NCBI RefSeq assembly: GCF_019468565.1
Contig: NZ_CP080521.1
Coordinates: 3,968,001-4,032,000 of the forward strand
Reading direction: 5' to 3'
Length of the DNA stretch: 64,000 nucleotides
Source of the DNA: Pseudonocardia sp. DSM 110487
GTDB lineage: Bacteria > Actinomycetota > Actinomycetes > Mycobacteriales > Pseudonocardiaceae
Shown: positions 50,476 through 59,484 of the stretch, one piece after another
How the letters are laid out: every line of letters starts with the position of its first letter
Numbering within the stretch: position 1 is the stretch's first letter
Notes under the pieces: model-generated
Told to the model about the DNA's origin: nothing
Databases searched by the model: none
What the model saw: only the letters and a program-made list of their open reading frames with translations
Translations under genes and position numbers: made by a program

Positions 50476-50886
50476 ATGATCTACCGGGAACCAGCACGAG
50501 CAGCAGCCCGATCTCTGGCGTCCTCGGGGCACGGCGCGCCGACGCGACTGCGCACGGCGCCGCCCGGACGGCTGCTGGCCGCCGTCGCCATGGTCGCCCT
50601 GATCGGCACGGCCTGCTCGACCGCACCCGCCGCGACCGGCAGCGGCGGCGGCCAGAACAGCCCTGCGGGAGCCACTCCGAGTCCCGCCGAGCTGCAACAG
50701 CTGCTGACGGAACGCCGCGAGTCCGCCAAGTGCATGCGCGAGAACGGCGTGGAGGATTTCCCGGACCCCGACGCGAACGGGGCCATCCTGTACTACGGCG
50801 ACGACCCGGACATGAAGTCCGCGAGCGAGAAGTGCGACACCCGTTCGCCCGAGGAGCGGGAACAGAACCCAGGGAATGGCGGATGA
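50476..50886 (+). CDS. Small lipoprotein of unknown function (CMRxxGVxxFPDPD type)
   Basis: A 136-residue predicted lipoprotein: signal segment LLAAVAMVALIGTAC (Cys47), a Gly/Pro linker, then SAKCMRENGVEDFPDPD, a motif seen in many actinobacterial lipoproteins encoded beside ABC exporters, and a second Cys in ASEKCDTRSP. The two cysteines could form a disulfide. The function is not known. It is the first gene of an operon with the VanY-like peptidase and ABC exporter, divergent from the two-component system. Confidence 0.8.
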   Translation: MIYREPARAAARSLASSGHGAPTRLRTAPPGRLLAAVAMVALIGTACSTAPAATGSGGGQNSPAGATPSPAELQQLLTERRESAKCMRENGVEDFPDPDANGAILYYGDDPDMKSASEKCDTRSPEEREQNPGNGG

Positions 50887-51830
50887 CTCGGGCGCCGGCC
50901 GGAGTCGCCGAGCGCGTTGCCGCAATCGGCAACGACGATCCGTTCGGCGATCGCTTCCCGACGCAACCCATCGCGGTCGGTCGCTACCAGGCAGGGCCCG
51001 TCCGCAACGACCGGCACACGCATGCTCCTGATGGCACGAGCCGGCGCATGTCGCCGGCGTACCGGCAACCGCCTCCGTCCTGGCACGACCACGCCGCATC
51101 GACCGGCGGCGCGTCCCACCGCGGACCAGTACGAAAAGCCGCCGGCCCGACCCGGTTGACGGTCCTCATCGTCATGGCGGTGGCCATCGCCGCTGTGACC
51201 GGAACGTTCGGTTACCAGACATTGATGTCCTCGTCTCCCTGGGGGGCGTCCGATGCCCCCGCGCGATCCGCTCCCGCAAGTAAGGCACCATCGCCGGACC
51301 GGCAGCCAGATGACGTTCCTGGGCGTCCCCCTCCACCAGGCAGCGGCGATTGGCACGGTGACCGCGGTGGTGCACTCGGCGAGGCCGACGGTGCCGTCCC
51401 CGACGGCCTGACGGTCTTCGACGACGACGTTCCGGCCGTGGCCAACCTCGATGCGGGTCTGCTCAAGGCCCTCCGTCAGGCGGCGACGGACGCTGAGGAC
51501 GACCGGGTCGAGTTCGTCGTCAACAGCGGCTGGCGTTCCCCGGCGTATCAGGAACACCTACTCGACGAGGCGATCTCGAAGTACGGCTCGAAGAAGGAAG
51601 CCGCCCGATGGGTGGCCACCGCGGACACCTCGGCTCACGTGTCGGGGGAGGCGGTCGACATCGGGCCCACCGGCGCCGCGGTGTGGCTGTCCGAGCACGG
51701 CGCCGACTACGGGCTGTGCCAGATCTACCGCAACGAGCCGTGGCACTTCGAACTGCGCCCCGACGCCGTCGATCGCGGTTGTCCGCGCATGTACCCCGAC
51801 CCCACGCACGATCCGAGGATGCAGCAGTGA
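50883..51830 (+). CDS. VanY-type D-alanyl-D-alanine carboxypeptidase (M15 family), membrane-anchored
   Basis: A 315-residue protein. An N-terminal hydrophilic stretch is followed by one transmembrane helix (LTVLIVMAVAIAAVTGTFGY, about residues 98-117), a Pro-rich linker, and a C-terminal M15B/VanY domain. Zinc and catalytic residues are visible: SGWRSPAYQ, SAHVSGEAVDIG (His and Asp ligands) and NEPWHFELR (Glu base and His ligand). It should trim peptidoglycan stem peptides outside the cell. ATG 50883 overlaps the lipoprotein stop; ATG 51048 is an alternative nearer the helix. Confidence 0.85.
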   Translation: MTRAPAGVAERVAAIGNDDPFGDRFPTQPIAVGRYQAGPVRNDRHTHAPDGTSRRMSPAYRQPPPSWHDHAASTGGASHRGPVRKAAGPTRLTVLIVMAVAIAAVTGTFGYQTLMSSSPWGASDAPARSAPASKAPSPDRQPDDVPGRPPPPGSGDWHGDRGGALGEADGAVPDGLTVFDDDVPAVANLDAGLLKALRQAATDAEDDRVEFVVNSGWRSPAYQEHLLDEAISKYGSKKEAARWVATADTSAHVSGEAVDIGPTGAAVWLSEHGADYGLCQIYRNEPWHFELRPDAVDRGCPRMYPDPTHDPRMQQ

Positions 51831-52540
51831 CCAGAATGCTCGGCAACCCCCCGCCGGCGACCCAACCGAGCTTGGCGGCCAGCGCGCGGGGCCTGACGAA
51901 GATCTATGGCCGGGGCGACACCGCGGTGCATGCCTTGCGTGGGGTCGATCTGGATCTGCCTCGGGGGCGGTTCACCGCGATCATGGGGCCGAGCGGGTCG
52001 GGCAAGTCCACGTTGATGCACTGCCTGGCCGGGCTGGACCAGGCCAGCGGCGGAACAGTCACCGTGGCGGGCACCGACCTCGGGTCACTCGACGACGACG
52101 CCCTCACGATCTTCCGCCGCGAGCACGTCGGCTTTGTGTTCCAGTCGTTCAACTTGTTGCCGATGCTCACCGCGGAGCAGAACATCCTGCTCCCGCTGGA
52201 GCTGGGCGGTGCGCGGATCGACGACGCGACCCGGGAACGCGCACGCACCCTGGCCGAGACCCTGGGCGTGGCCGACCGGCTCGGTCACCGACCCGCGGAG
52301 CTGTCCGGCGGCCAGCAGCAACGGGTCGCGATCGCCCGGGCGCTGATCACGAGCCCGGACCTGCTGTTCGCCGACGAGCCCACTGGGAACCTGGACTCCA
52401 CCACCTCGGCCGAGGTGCTGGAGCACCTGCGCCGCTCGGTGCGCGAGCTCGGCCAGACCGTGGTGATGGTCACCCACGACCGGGACGCCGCGACCTACGC
52501 CGACGACGTGGTCAGCATGCAGGACGGGTTGATCGCCTGA
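51827..52540 (+). CDS. ABC transporter ATP-binding protein (MacB/LolD type)
   Basis: A 237-residue ATPase with Walker A GPSGSGKST, Q-loop FVFQSFNLLPMLTAEQN, signature ELSGGQQQRVAIARAL, Walker B LLFADEPTGNLDS and switch His in VMVTHDRD. It powers the FtsX-type permease encoded immediately downstream (TGATG overlap). GTG 51827 overlaps the VanY stop; ATG 51836 is also possible. Such pairs export peptides or sense envelope-active antibiotics. Confidence 0.93.
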   Translation: MTRMLGNPPPATQPSLAASARGLTKIYGRGDTAVHALRGVDLDLPRGRFTAIMGPSGSGKSTLMHCLAGLDQASGGTVTVAGTDLGSLDDDALTIFRREHVGFVFQSFNLLPMLTAEQNILLPLELGGARIDDATRERARTLAETLGVADRLGHRPAELSGGQQQRVAIARALITSPDLLFADEPTGNLDSTTSAEVLEHLRRSVRELGQTVVMVTHDRDAATYADDVVSMQDGLIA

Positions 52541-55002
52541 TGCGCACGGTCTTCCTCGCCTCGCTGCGTATCCACGTCCGCCGGTATGTGGCGGCGGTGA
52601 TCGCGGTGACCGTGTCGGTGGCCTTCGTCGTCGTGATCGGTGTGCTCACTTCCGGGGCCCGGGCGGGGTTCATGGAGAACTCCGGGGCGCCCTACCGCGG
52701 TGCCGACTACGTGGTCGACGCCCCCGAGGACGGACCCGATCCGGGACCGCCGTGTTGCCCCGACACCCTGGACCTGTCGGACGCGATCGCGCTCATCGAC
52801 CGCCTCGGCGACAACGCATCCGGGCTCGGCCGGGTCGACCTGCCGGCGCACCGAGAAGGCGGCGCCCCGCTCGGCTCGGGCCAGTTCCGGGGCAAGACGA
52901 CCGTGGGACCGATCGCCGCGTCGGAGGAGCTGCGCTGGCAGAAGCTCGTCTCCGGTCGCTTCCCGGCACGGATGGGCGAGGCGGTGATGCATGTGTGGGA
53001 CGCCCAGGCCCAGGAGGTCGCGGTCGGCGACCGGATCCGGGTCGGCGAGGGCCCCACCGCAACCGACCTGGAAGTGGTCGGCCTCGTGGTGTCCCCCACC
53101 ACGTGGACCCAGGCCTCGATGTACGTCACCTGGCCGCAGTACCTGCAGTGGCGCGACCAACCCACCTTCCACGTGGGCAGCGTGGCGGTGCGCGGGGAAG
53201 TGGGTCCGGTCCCGGACCGGATGAGGGTGTGGTCGGGGGACGAGTACGTCAGGGACGGCCTGGCCAGGCTCAACAACGACACCGACATGATCACGTTGAT
53301 GCTGCTGCTGTTCGCCGGCGTCGCGCTGGTGGTCTCGGTTCTGGTCGTGGCGAACACGTTCTCGATCCTGTTGGCGGGGCGCCTGCGGGATTTCGCGCTG
53401 CTGCGTTGCGTCGGCGCGACGCGGGGGCAGGTCCTGGGTTCGGTCCGTCGGGAGGCGGCCGCCGTCGGCGTACTCGCCTCGCTGGCCGGGACGCTGCTCG
53501 GCATCGGGCTCGGCTACGGCCTGCTCCCGTTGATCAACACCCTGGCCCTGACCACCCCGTTGGCTGCCCCGGCACTACCGGTGCCGTGGCTGGTGGGCGG
53601 GTTCGCCGTCGGCGTGCTGGTCACCATGCTGGCGTCCTGGTTGCCGACCCGGCACGTGGTCGCGGTGAGCCCGCTGGCGGCGCTGCGCCCGCAGGCCGCC
53701 CTCGATGGGCGCACCGCCACCGGCCGGGCCCGGCTGGTGTTCGCTGCGCTGCTCCTGCTCGCCGGGCCGGCGCTGCTCGCGGTGGCGATGCTCGGGGACA
53801 GCACGCTGTTCATGGTGGCCGGTGGGGCGTCGGTGTTCGCCGGGGTGCTGTTGGTGGGGCCGGTGCTGGTGCCCCGCCTGGTCCGGATCGTCGGGGTGCT
53901 GCTGGGCGCACGGGGGAGACTCGCGACCGAGAACGCCGTGCGCAACCCGCGCCGGACGGCTGCCACCACCGCCGCCTTGCTGGTCGGGGTCACCCTGACC
54001 ACCGCGGTGCTCACCGGGATGGCCACCTGGCGGGCGGGGATGGACGAGGTCCGGGTCCGGCACAACCCCATCGACGCCGCGCTCACCTCGCTCGACGAGC
54101 CGGTCGGCACCGACCTCCTCGACCAGGTTCGTCGTACCCCCGGTGTCGAGCAGGCCATCGCGGTGGACGGCGCGGTGGCCCAGGTGTCCGGGTTCGACGA
54201 TCCGCTGCCGGTCCTGACCGCGCCGGGCGCGGCGGGGGTGGCCCGCGACGGCGGGAGTTTCGCCCAGGGGGTGGACTCGGGGACGATCAGGATCGATCTG
54301 GGTGCCTTCGTGGACCCGAGCATCAAGCCGGGGGATCAGGTCACGGTGCGGGTCGGGGACCGTCAGGTCCAGTTGAAGGTCATCTCCCTCTCCGGCTGGG
54401 GCCGGGCCGGGCTGGTCGCGCCGGAGACCTTGGCACAGCTCACCGACGCGCCCGAACCGCGTGTCATCTGGGTCCGCGCCGCCGCCGACGCCGACCCGTT
54501 GACGCTCGTCGACGACCTGGACGGGCTGGCGGACGCGGCCGGGATTCAGCTGGAGGACCAGCTACAGGCCCAGGCGGCGGCGAACCGGGAGCGGGACCTC
54601 CTCGCCGGGGCGGCGATCGGGCTGCTGGGTGTCTCGGTGGCGATCGCGTTGATCGGGATCGCGAACACCATGGGGTTGTCGGTGCTGGAACGGGCCCGTG
54701 AGCATGCGCTGCTGCGTGCGCTCGGGCTCACGCGTGGGCAGTTGCGGCGAATGCTGGCGGCCGAGGCGGTGTTGCTGTCGGCGGTGGCGGCCCTGCTCGG
54801 CACCGTGATCGGAGTCGGGTTCGCCTGGGTCGGTTATGAGACGTTCGTGAAGCGGGCCCTGACCCATGCCACCATGCAGGTTCCGTGGCCGTCGCTGGGC
54901 GCGGTCGTCCTCGTCGCCGCCCTTGCCGGGCTCCTCGCCGCGGTTGTCCCGGCACGGCGGGCCGCCCGGGTGACCCCGGCCGCGGGGCTGTCCCTCGACT
55001 GA
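52540..55002 (+). CDS. FtsX/MacB-type ABC transporter permease
   Basis: An 820-residue permease with an N-terminal helix, a large extracellular domain, a FtsX unit around residues 245-385 (ALVVSVLVVANTFSILLAGR and LLRCVGATRGQVL), a second extracellular region and a second FtsX unit at the C-terminus (IALIGIANTMGLSVLERARE with RALGLTRGQLRRML). Several extra helices lie between. This is the mechanotransmission type rather than a classic transporter channel. With the VanY peptidase, lipoprotein and CutRS-like system it probably acts in envelope stress or cell-wall remodelling (inference). Confidence 0.92.
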   Translation: MRTVFLASLRIHVRRYVAAVIAVTVSVAFVVVIGVLTSGARAGFMENSGAPYRGADYVVDAPEDGPDPGPPCCPDTLDLSDAIALIDRLGDNASGLGRVDLPAHREGGAPLGSGQFRGKTTVGPIAASEELRWQKLVSGRFPARMGEAVMHVWDAQAQEVAVGDRIRVGEGPTATDLEVVGLVVSPTTWTQASMYVTWPQYLQWRDQPTFHVGSVAVRGEVGPVPDRMRVWSGDEYVRDGLARLNNDTDMITLMLLLFAGVALVVSVLVVANTFSILLAGRLRDFALLRCVGATRGQVLGSVRREAAAVGVLASLAGTLLGIGLGYGLLPLINTLALTTPLAAPALPVPWLVGGFAVGVLVTMLASWLPTRHVVAVSPLAALRPQAALDGRTATGRARLVFAALLLLAGPALLAVAMLGDSTLFMVAGGASVFAGVLLVGPVLVPRLVRIVGVLLGARGRLATENAVRNPRRTAATTAALLVGVTLTTAVLTGMATWRAGMDEVRVRHNPIDAALTSLDEPVGTDLLDQVRRTPGVEQAIAVDGAVAQVSGFDDPLPVLTAPGAAGVARDGGSFAQGVDSGTIRIDLGAFVDPSIKPGDQVTVRVGDRQVQLKVISLSGWGRAGLVAPETLAQLTDAPEPRVIWVRAAADADPLTLVDDLDGLADAAGIQLEDQLQAQAAANRERDLLAGAAIGLLGVSVAIALIGIANTMGLSVLERAREHALLRALGLTRGQLRRMLAAEAVLLSAVAALLGTVIGVGFAWVGYETFVKRALTHATMQVPWPSLGAVVLVAALAGLLAAVVPARRAARVTPAAGLSLD

Positions 55003-55061
55003 ACCTTCGTCAACCGCTCGACCAGCGGCCGACGAAGCCCGCCATGCGCGGCATCGTGCAC

Positions 55062-55097
55062 GGGACTCGTCCATGCTCGGGGGCATGGACGAGTCCC
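55062..55097. terminator. Strong bidirectional terminator hairpin
   Basis: A perfect 15-bp inverted repeat (55062-55076 and 55083-55097, arms beginning GGGACTCGTCC) surrounds a 6-base loop TCGGGG. It lies between the convergent ABC permease and MFS genes, eight bases from the MFS stop. Confidence 0.8.
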
Positions 55098-55104
55098 ATC
55101 CTTC

Positions 55105-56715
55105 CTAGTTGTCCCGGTGGGCAGGGAAGAGGTGCGCGCCTTCTGGCTCCTCGATGGTCAGGGCGTTGGCGCGTTCCTCCCGTTCCCGATCGGTGCCGGT
55201 GAGCCGACCGGTGTGCTGGCGCAGGTGCTCCTCCCAGGTCGGGTACAGCGCGACCAGGACGAACGTCGACGGCTCAGCTCCGTCGCGATACAGCGAGCAG
55301 CTCGTCGCGCCCGTGCGAAGGCGGCCCAGCCGTACCAGCTCCATCGCGTCGAGGAACTCCGCTTCGTGTTCCCGGGACACGACGTAGCGCACGGTGACCA
55401 GGACGGGGCCTTCGTGCGGGTCCGGTTCGTAGGCGAGTTCTGGTTCGGGCCAGTAGACGGCCGAAGTGCGGTCCCAGTCCGCGACGTCGGGTAGCGGCCA
55501 GATCCGCACCGTCGCCGCCCCTGCCGCCATGACCACGGCGGCGGCGACGAAGGTCGGCACCAGCCCGAACCACTGGGCGACGACCCCCCACAGCAGTGAG
55601 CCGAACGCCTGTGACGCGGCGAAGGCGACGTTGAACATCGACAGGCCGCGGGCGCGCACCCAGCCGGGCAGGAACACCTGCAGCGCCCCGGTGATGCCCA
55701 TCAGGACGGCCAGCCATGCCATGCCGGCCGGCACGAGCAGTGCCGCCAGTACGAGCAGGTTGGTCACCGTGACGCAGGCCAGCAGTGACGCGGCGAAGAG
55801 ACCTCCGGACACCACGAGCAGCTGGTTGGGCGACAGTCGCCCGCCGACCTGCGGCAGGACGGCTGCGCCGAGGACGGCGCCGGCACCGAGGGTGCCCAGC
55901 AGCAGGCCGTAGCCGGTGGAACCGGTGTGGAGCAGGTCGGCGGCCACCACGGGAAGCAACGCCCAGATCGCGGCACCGGGTAGTACGAACAGCACGACCC
56001 GCAGCAGCATCCGCCGCACGGCGGGCGAGTTGCGCACGTAGCGCCCGCCGGCGCGCAGCGCGCTGGCGAATCGCTCCGGCGGCAGCCCGACGTCGGGTGG
56101 TGGCCGGCGGGTGACCGCCAGGCCCAGCACGAACGCCAGCGCGGCCACGGCGGTGACCGCGAAGACGACGCTCGGGCCGACCTGCGCGAGCAGCGCGCCG
56201 GCCAGCGCGGGACCGACCGCGCGCGCTCCGTTGACCGCGACCCCGCCGAGCGAGGCGACCGCGCGGACCTGGTCGCGCGGCACCAGTTCCTGCACGACCA
56301 CCTGATAGGCCGGCAGCGTCGCGGCCAGGCAGGAGCCGAGCAGGAAGGTGAAGGTCAGCAGCAGCGCGGGCGGCATCAGGTCGAGCGCGGTGAGGATGCT
56401 GAGGCCGGCGCCGACCGCCAGCTGGAACAGCTGCACCGTGATCAGGAGCCGACGCCGGTCCATGATGTCGGCCAGCGCGCCGGCCGGCAGGGCGAACAGC
56501 AGCATCGGCAACGTCGTGGCCACCTGGACGAGGGCGACCAGCGCCGCCGAGTCCGGGGTCCCGACCAGGATCCACTGCGCGCCCACGGTCTGCATCCAGA
56601 CGCCGAGCATGCTGCCGAGCTGGGCGAACCAGAGCACCCGGAACGAACCGATCCGCAGCGGCGCCCACACCGATTGCGCAGACGCATGGTCCGCGCGCGT
56701 TACCCGGTCGGTCAC
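55105..56715 (-). CDS. MFS exporter (EntS-like) fused to a C-terminal dimeric-barrel domain
   Basis: A 536-residue protein. Residues 1-415 form a 12-helix MFS_3/EntS-like exporter (LRIGSFRVLWFAQLGSMLGV, ADIMDRRRLL, LPAYQVVVQELVPRDQ). Residues about 440-536 are soluble and resemble an antibiotic-biosynthesis-monooxygenase-like dimeric alpha/beta barrel: VLVTVRYVVSREHEAEFLDA, RTGATSCSLYRDG and FVLVALYPTWEEHLRQH. Fusions of this kind occur in actinobacteria but the role of the tail is not known to me. GTG 56715 is the start. The substrate is unknown. Confidence 0.9.
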   Translation of the reverse strand: MTDRVTRADHASAQSVWAPLRIGSFRVLWFAQLGSMLGVWMQTVGAQWILVGTPDSAALVALVQVATTLPMLLFALPAGALADIMDRRRLLITVQLFQLAVGAGLSILTALDLMPPALLLTFTFLLGSCLAATLPAYQVVVQELVPRDQVRAVASLGGVAVNGARAVGPALAGALLAQVGPSVVFAVTAVAALAFVLGLAVTRRPPPDVGLPPERFASALRAGGRYVRNSPAVRRMLLRVVLFVLPGAAIWALLPVVAADLLHTGSTGYGLLLGTLGAGAVLGAAVLPQVGGRLSPNQLLVVSGGLFAASLLACVTVTNLLVLAALLVPAGMAWLAVLMGITGALQVFLPGWVRARGLSMFNVAFAASQAFGSLLWGVVAQWFGLVPTFVAAAVVMAAGAATVRIWPLPDVADWDRTSAVYWPEPELAYEPDPHEGPVLVTVRYVVSREHEAEFLDAMELVRLGRLRTGATSCSLYRDGAEPSTFVLVALYPTWEEHLRQHTGRLTGTDREREERANALTIEEPEGAHLFPAHRDN

Positions 56716-56855
56716 GGATGACGCCCGTTCGCGGCAGCGGGGGAGTTCGACGGAGGTCGCCGACCGCGGACGACCACGCCCATGGCACCCATGGAGCGGA
56801 CTCTACGTTCGCCGCTCTCGTCGCACCGGGCCGACCACTCCGACCGCGGCCCGGT

Positions 56856-56981
56856 CTATCGGCCGAAATAGTGGACGAGGACGATCGCTCCGAAGATCAC
56901 CAGGGTCCAGAGCAATATCATGCCTGTCATCGTGAGTGCATATCCCCAAGCGACTGGCATCTCCGACCATGACCACATCAT
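56856..56981 (-). CDS. 41-residue single-pass membrane protein
   Basis: The minus strand encodes 41 residues from ATG 56981 to TAG 56856. The N-terminus is MMWSWSEMPVAWGY and a hydrophobic helix MTGMILLWTLVIFGAIVLV follows, ending HYFGR. A GAGGAG site stands nine bases upstream. This closely resembles the membrane part of actinobacterial SHOCT-domain miniproteins, but the SHOCT tail is missing. It could be a complete small protein or a truncated one. Confidence 0.65.
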   Translation of the reverse strand: MMWSWSEMPVAWGYALTMTGMILLWTLVIFGAIVLVHYFGR

Positions 56982-57634
56982 CGTGCGTCACTCCTCACTG
57001 GATTCGAATTCGTCGGGCGATCGACTGCCCGGCCGCGTGGGGTTTCCTGGTCGTGCACCGGGGGAGCACGGGACCTTCCGCGTCGTCCTTCACCGCCATA
57101 ACGACCAGGGCGGCGGGTCGTCACGGTGGGTAGCTTGATCATTACGGGGAGAGAGGTTCGCTGCGTCGGGCAGTGTTGGTCAGCCCGAGGGTGAAGGCTC
57201 AGTGCCCTCGCTGGATCTTGCGGGAGTCCCGCAGGTGGGATGCGTGCCCGCTTCGCGTCGAAGGCAACCGAGACCCGGCCAGTGCGGCGATCAAGGGGCT
57301 GTTCGCCGCGATCGAAGATCACCTAGTGGGGTGACCGCATTCGCTCGCCGGGGTCTGGTCGGGCCGGGTGTGGACCTGGGGCATGCAGCGCGGGCTGGCC
57401 AGGGGCCTGCCCCTCAGGGCGCGCGGCGCCACCGGAGGCGGTTCAGGCGGGCATGATCGAGGCTTCGGCGCGTTCTCGGGCGAAAATGACCCGGGAACGC
57501 GCCGAACTGCTGATCAAGCTGCCCATTCTGGGGGTAATGCGGCGATCAAGGCGAAATGGTCGCTAGATGATCTCCGATCACGACCATTAGCCCTTGATCG
57601 CCCCGGTGATCTGCCGGTATCGGGTGCGGATGGG
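56982..57634. other. Gene-poor stretch with a long inverted repeat
   Basis: No recognisable gene. Open frames here (for example 57202-57456) have no family features. The word GCGATCAAGG recurs at about 57283 and 57542, and a 22-bp-arm inverted repeat lies at 57541-57602. Confidence 0.55.
57541..57602. repeat. Long inverted repeat (22-base arms)
   Basis: The left arm 57541-57562 (GGCGATCAAGGCGAAATGG...) pairs with the right arm 57581-57602 (...CCATTAGCCCTTGATCGCC) at 19 of 22 positions around an 18-base loop. It lies 32 bases past the 3' end of the TPR-like gene (minus strand). It may be a terminator or an intergenic mobile palindrome. Confidence 0.75.
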
Positions 57635-58087
57635 TCAGCTCAGCTGTTCGGCCACCCGCGCGAGGCCATCCCTGATCATCTGCCCGTAGTCGTCGTCGCC
57701 CAGTGCGTCGATCGTGGCCTGCGCCTGCTGGAGGTGCTCACGAGCACGGTCGAGGTCGCCCAGCTTCCGATGGCACTCGCTCAAGTTCAGGTGCAATGAC
57801 GGGTACAAGCCGCCTGCCGGAAGCGGCACCCCGGCCTGCGCCACGCGCTCGTCGGTGATCAGGTCGGCGGCCGCCAGCGCTCGCTGGTCCCAGACCAGCT
57901 CCTCGCGCACGTCGTCCTGCACATCGGCCATCGCGTGCGCGAGCGTGCACCGGTGCAGGGGATCCCCCTGCTCGCCGCCGATCTCGTCCCAGATCTCTGC
58001 GAAGAGGAGACGAGCGGCCTCTCGCTCGCCCTGGTGGCTCAGCTGCACCGCCTGGCCGATCCGGATGAGCGTCGGATCCGTGATCAC
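57635..58087 (-). CDS. Tetratricopeptide-like helical protein
   Basis: A 150-residue all-helical protein with TPR-like pairs: IRIGQAVQLSHQGEREAARL, HRCTLAHAMADVQDDVREEL and SLHLNLSECHRKLGDLDRAR with REHLQQAQATIDALGDDDYG. It resembles small actinobacterial TPR proteins that often accompany regulators. GTG 58087 has GGGAGGACC upstream; the longer frame is unlikely. Its partner is unknown. It is divergent from serA. Confidence 0.75.
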   Translation of the reverse strand: MITDPTLIRIGQAVQLSHQGEREAARLLFAEIWDEIGGEQGDPLHRCTLAHAMADVQDDVREELVWDQRALAAADLITDERVAQAGVPLPAGGLYPSLHLNLSECHRKLGDLDRAREHLQQAQATIDALGDDDYGQMIRDGLARVAEQLS

Positions 58088-58242
58088 CGTTGGTCCTCCC
58101 CGGTTTCCTCCCAGGACAGCGACCGTAATCGCCGATCCGAGCAGTCGTGCGCCGCGAGTGCCGCCCCCCGATCGGTCGATCGCCGGTGAGGGCTGCACGA
58201 GCCGGCTTCCGCCGCGATGCCGTCCACGCCTAGGTTTGTCGG

Positions 58243-59442
58243 GTGAAGGCGATGCTGCTGGAGAACATCCACCCGGTCGCGGCGGCGGCGTTCCGGCGCG
58301 CAGGCTGGGAGGTCGATGTGCGTTCGAGCTCCCTGAGCGAGGACGAGCTCGTCGCCGAGCTGCCGGGGGTGTCGGTGCTCGGGATCCGGTCCAACACCAC
58401 CGTCACGCCGGCGGTGCTCGACGCCGGTAAGGACCTGCTGGCGGTGGGGTGTTTCTGCATCGGGACCAACCAGGTGCACCTGGAGAGTGCGGCCGAGCGG
58501 GGCCTGGCGGTGTTCAACGCGCCGTACTCGAACACCCGCAGTGTCGTCGAGTTGGTGCTGGGGGAGATCGTCGCGCTGGCGCGCCGGCTCACGGAGAAGA
58601 CCCAGCGGATGCACGAGGGTGTCTGGGACAAGTCGGCGAAGGGCAGCCACGAGGTGCGCGGTCGCACTCTCGGCATCGTCGGCTACGGCAACATCGGCAC
58701 CCAGCTGTCCAACGTCGCCGAAGCCGTCGGCATGCGGGTGATCTTCTTCGACACCGCCGACCGCCTGGCCCACGGCAACGCGCGTCGGGTCGGGTCGTTG
58801 GAGGAGCTGCTGGCCGAGTCGGACGTGGTGACCATCCACGTCGACGGCAGGCCCGGCAACGCAGGGCTCTTCGGGGCCGAGCGGTTCGCGATGATGAAGC
58901 CGGGAGCGGTGTTCATCAACGCCTCCCGCGGAATGGTCGTCGACGACGCCGCGCTGCGCGATCACATCCGGTCCGGGCACCTGTCCGGCGCCGCCATCGA
59001 CGTCTTCCCGCTCGAGCCGAAGGCGCAGGGCGATCCGTTCGACTCGCCGTTGCGCGGCCTCGACAACGTCATCCTCACCCCGCACGTCGGCGGCTCCACG
59101 CAGGAGGCGCAGGAGGAGATCGGGCACTTCGTCTCGAACAAGCTGCTGCAGTTCGTCGAGGCGGGGAGCACGGCGCTCTCGGTCAACCTGCCGCAGGTGG
59201 CTCCGCCGCATCCCCAGGGCGCGTTCCGGATGGGGTACCTGCACGAGAACCTGCCCGGCGTGCTGGCCGAGATCAACCGGTTGCTCGCCGACGCCGGGGT
59301 GAACGTGGTCGGCCAGTCGCTGTCGACCCGTGCTGGACACGGGTACGTCCTGACCGACACCGACGCCGTGCTGTCGGACGTCACCCTGTCCGCGCTGCGC
59401 CGGTCGCCCCAGATGGTGTGGTTGCGATCCTGGCAGCTCTGA
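58243..59442 (+). CDS. serA: D-3-phosphoglycerate dehydrogenase (short, ACT-domain type)
   Basis: A 399-residue 2-hydroxyacid dehydrogenase that catalyses the first step of serine synthesis. The NAD motif is GIVGYGNIGTQLSNVAE; catalytic Arg is in INASRGMVVDD-like context, Glu near DVFPLEP and His in LTPHVGGST. A C-terminal ACT domain (about 325-399, GVLAEINRLLADAGVNVVGQ) should give serine feedback. The length matches E. coli SerA (410) rather than the long mycobacterial type. GTG 58243; ATG 58252 is three codons later. Confidence 0.9.
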   Translation: MKAMLLENIHPVAAAAFRRAGWEVDVRSSSLSEDELVAELPGVSVLGIRSNTTVTPAVLDAGKDLLAVGCFCIGTNQVHLESAAERGLAVFNAPYSNTRSVVELVLGEIVALARRLTEKTQRMHEGVWDKSAKGSHEVRGRTLGIVGYGNIGTQLSNVAEAVGMRVIFFDTADRLAHGNARRVGSLEELLAESDVVTIHVDGRPGNAGLFGAERFAMMKPGAVFINASRGMVVDDAALRDHIRSGHLSGAAIDVFPLEPKAQGDPFDSPLRGLDNVILTPHVGGSTQEAQEEIGHFVSNKLLQFVEAGSTALSVNLPQVAPPHPQGAFRMGYLHENLPGVLAEINRLLADAGVNVVGQSLSTRAGHGYVLTDTDAVLSDVTLSALRRSPQMVWLRSWQL

Positions 59443-59484
59443 CTCGCACGCGGTGACACCGGAGCCGGGATCCCGCTGCGGTGG

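Noticed and set aside
57202..57456. Short plus-strand open frame in the empty region before the TPR-like gene
   Set aside because: No family features, no good ribosome-binding site, and composition like random GC-rich sequence.
57541..57602. Inverted repeat considered as insertion-sequence ends
   Set aside because: No transposase frame or target duplication lies between or next to the arms; the arms are only 18 bases apart.
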